From Peptococcaceae bacterium (GTDB lineage Bacteria; Bacillota; Desulfitobacteriia; Desulfitobacteriales; Syntrophobotulaceae): 36,245 nucleotides of DNA. The notes under the pieces are model-generated. The model searched no databases. It saw only the letters and a program-made list of their open reading frames with translations, and was not told where the DNA came from. This document shows positions 36,086 to 36,245 of the stretch, piece by piece; the first letter of the stretch is position 1, and every line of letters begins with the position of its first letter. The position numbers and the translations under genes were made by a program. The stretch is taken from positions 1 to 36,245 of the forward strand of contig JAAYUV010000083.1 of NCBI GenBank assembly GCA_012517475.1, written 5' to 3'.

Positions 36086-36245
36086 TATTCTGATATCGGG
36101 ATAATCAGGATTATGCCGAGGAAAAAGTTATCCCGAAGTTTAAGCCGCCACCCTTGTAGGTAAAGGGGTCACGGTCAAAAACCTCGGGATAATAGAATGG
36201 CGTCCATAGTTTACTTGCATAATAAAAAGGCAGGTTTTCACCTGA
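36086..36245. mobile_element. Foreign sequence at the right edge, possible insertion-sequence end
   Basis: This DNA replaces the 5' part of the methyltransferase gene. It carries TCGGGATAA at 36096-36104 and 36184-36192, the inverse TTATCCCGA at 36128-36136, and the small palindrome ATAATC-AG-GATTAT near 36101-36114. Repeated short motifs near an end are typical of some insertion sequences, IS21-type for example (recall). On the minus strand a 44-codon open frame ends at a TAA (36111-36113), but I recognise no protein in it. The element itself is outside the window. Confidence 0.4.

Overview
The window reads as chromosomal or integrated-element DNA from an anaerobic Gram-positive Firmicute, most likely a clostridial lineage of the Peptococcaceae/Desulfitobacterium type (inference). 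The reasons are strong AGGAGG ribosome sites, use of TTG and GTG starts, a Gram-positive type IV secretion gene set with a cell-wall hydrolase, and clostridial-type arsenic and mercury genes. Nearly every gene is on the minus strand; the main exception is a small PIN toxin/antitoxin pair at 7.4-8.1 kb.

Region 1 (1-7.0 kb) is a scarred locus. It has a broken glycosyltransferase-like gene (frameshift plus apparent internal deletion), an intact groEL, and a groES of which only the last ~45 codons remain. A 1360-residue P-loop (STAND-like) NTPase with a HEAT-like C-terminus now runs out of frame through the groES remnant. It ends in an ATGA overlap with the groEL start, so the NTPase and GroEL look translationally coupled. 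Region 2 (7.0-8.15 kb) has a quiet intergenic stretch, a promoter, the PIN-domain toxin, a 55-residue partner and a good terminator.

Region 3 (8.3-14.1 kb) is an arsenic operon read leftward: a CC/Se-motif small protein, arsR, arsD, arsA, a CoA-disulfide/persulfide reductase with a rhodanese domain, and the arsenite permease acr3. Two ArsR-type operators share the ATATAGAT-N4-ATCTATAT layout; one lies just downstream of a clear -35/-10 promoter. Region 4 (14.2-15.05 kb) is a mercury-type MerR with a textbook MerR promoter (20-bp spacer) and a small thioredoxin-like gene broken by an in-frame TGA that sits directly in front of a perfect 11-bp inverted repeat.

Region 5 (15.4-36.1 kb) is most of the transfer region of an integrative conjugative element. 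It runs leftward from a truncated C5 DNA methyltransferase through PrgI, a VirB4-associated protein, a cargo islet, the VirB4 ATPase, an amidoligase plus gamma-glutamylcyclotransferase pair, an M23 hydrolase, a Fic protein, hypothetical proteins, ParM/ParR, a candidate oriT, a ribbon-helix-helix accessory protein, a relaxase fused to about eleven Sel1 repeats, a toprim protein, the VirD4 coupling protein and an HTH protein. The cargo islet carries a DUF6809-like protein, a diguanylate cyclase, a VOC protein and a VbhA-like Fic antitoxin, and is closed off by intrinsic terminators. No integrase or element end is seen, so the element continues beyond the window or is degenerate. The right edge, where the methyltransferase is cut at its catalytic PCQ motif, looks like an insertion-sequence junction.

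The most interesting leads are the NTPase-groES-groEL rearrangement, the two genes with a single in-frame TGA, the amidoligase/cyclotransferase pair on a conjugative element, the relaxase-Sel1 fusion, the orphan VbhA motif beside a self-inhibited Fic, and a recurring Ser/Thr-Met C-terminus on five unrelated element proteins.
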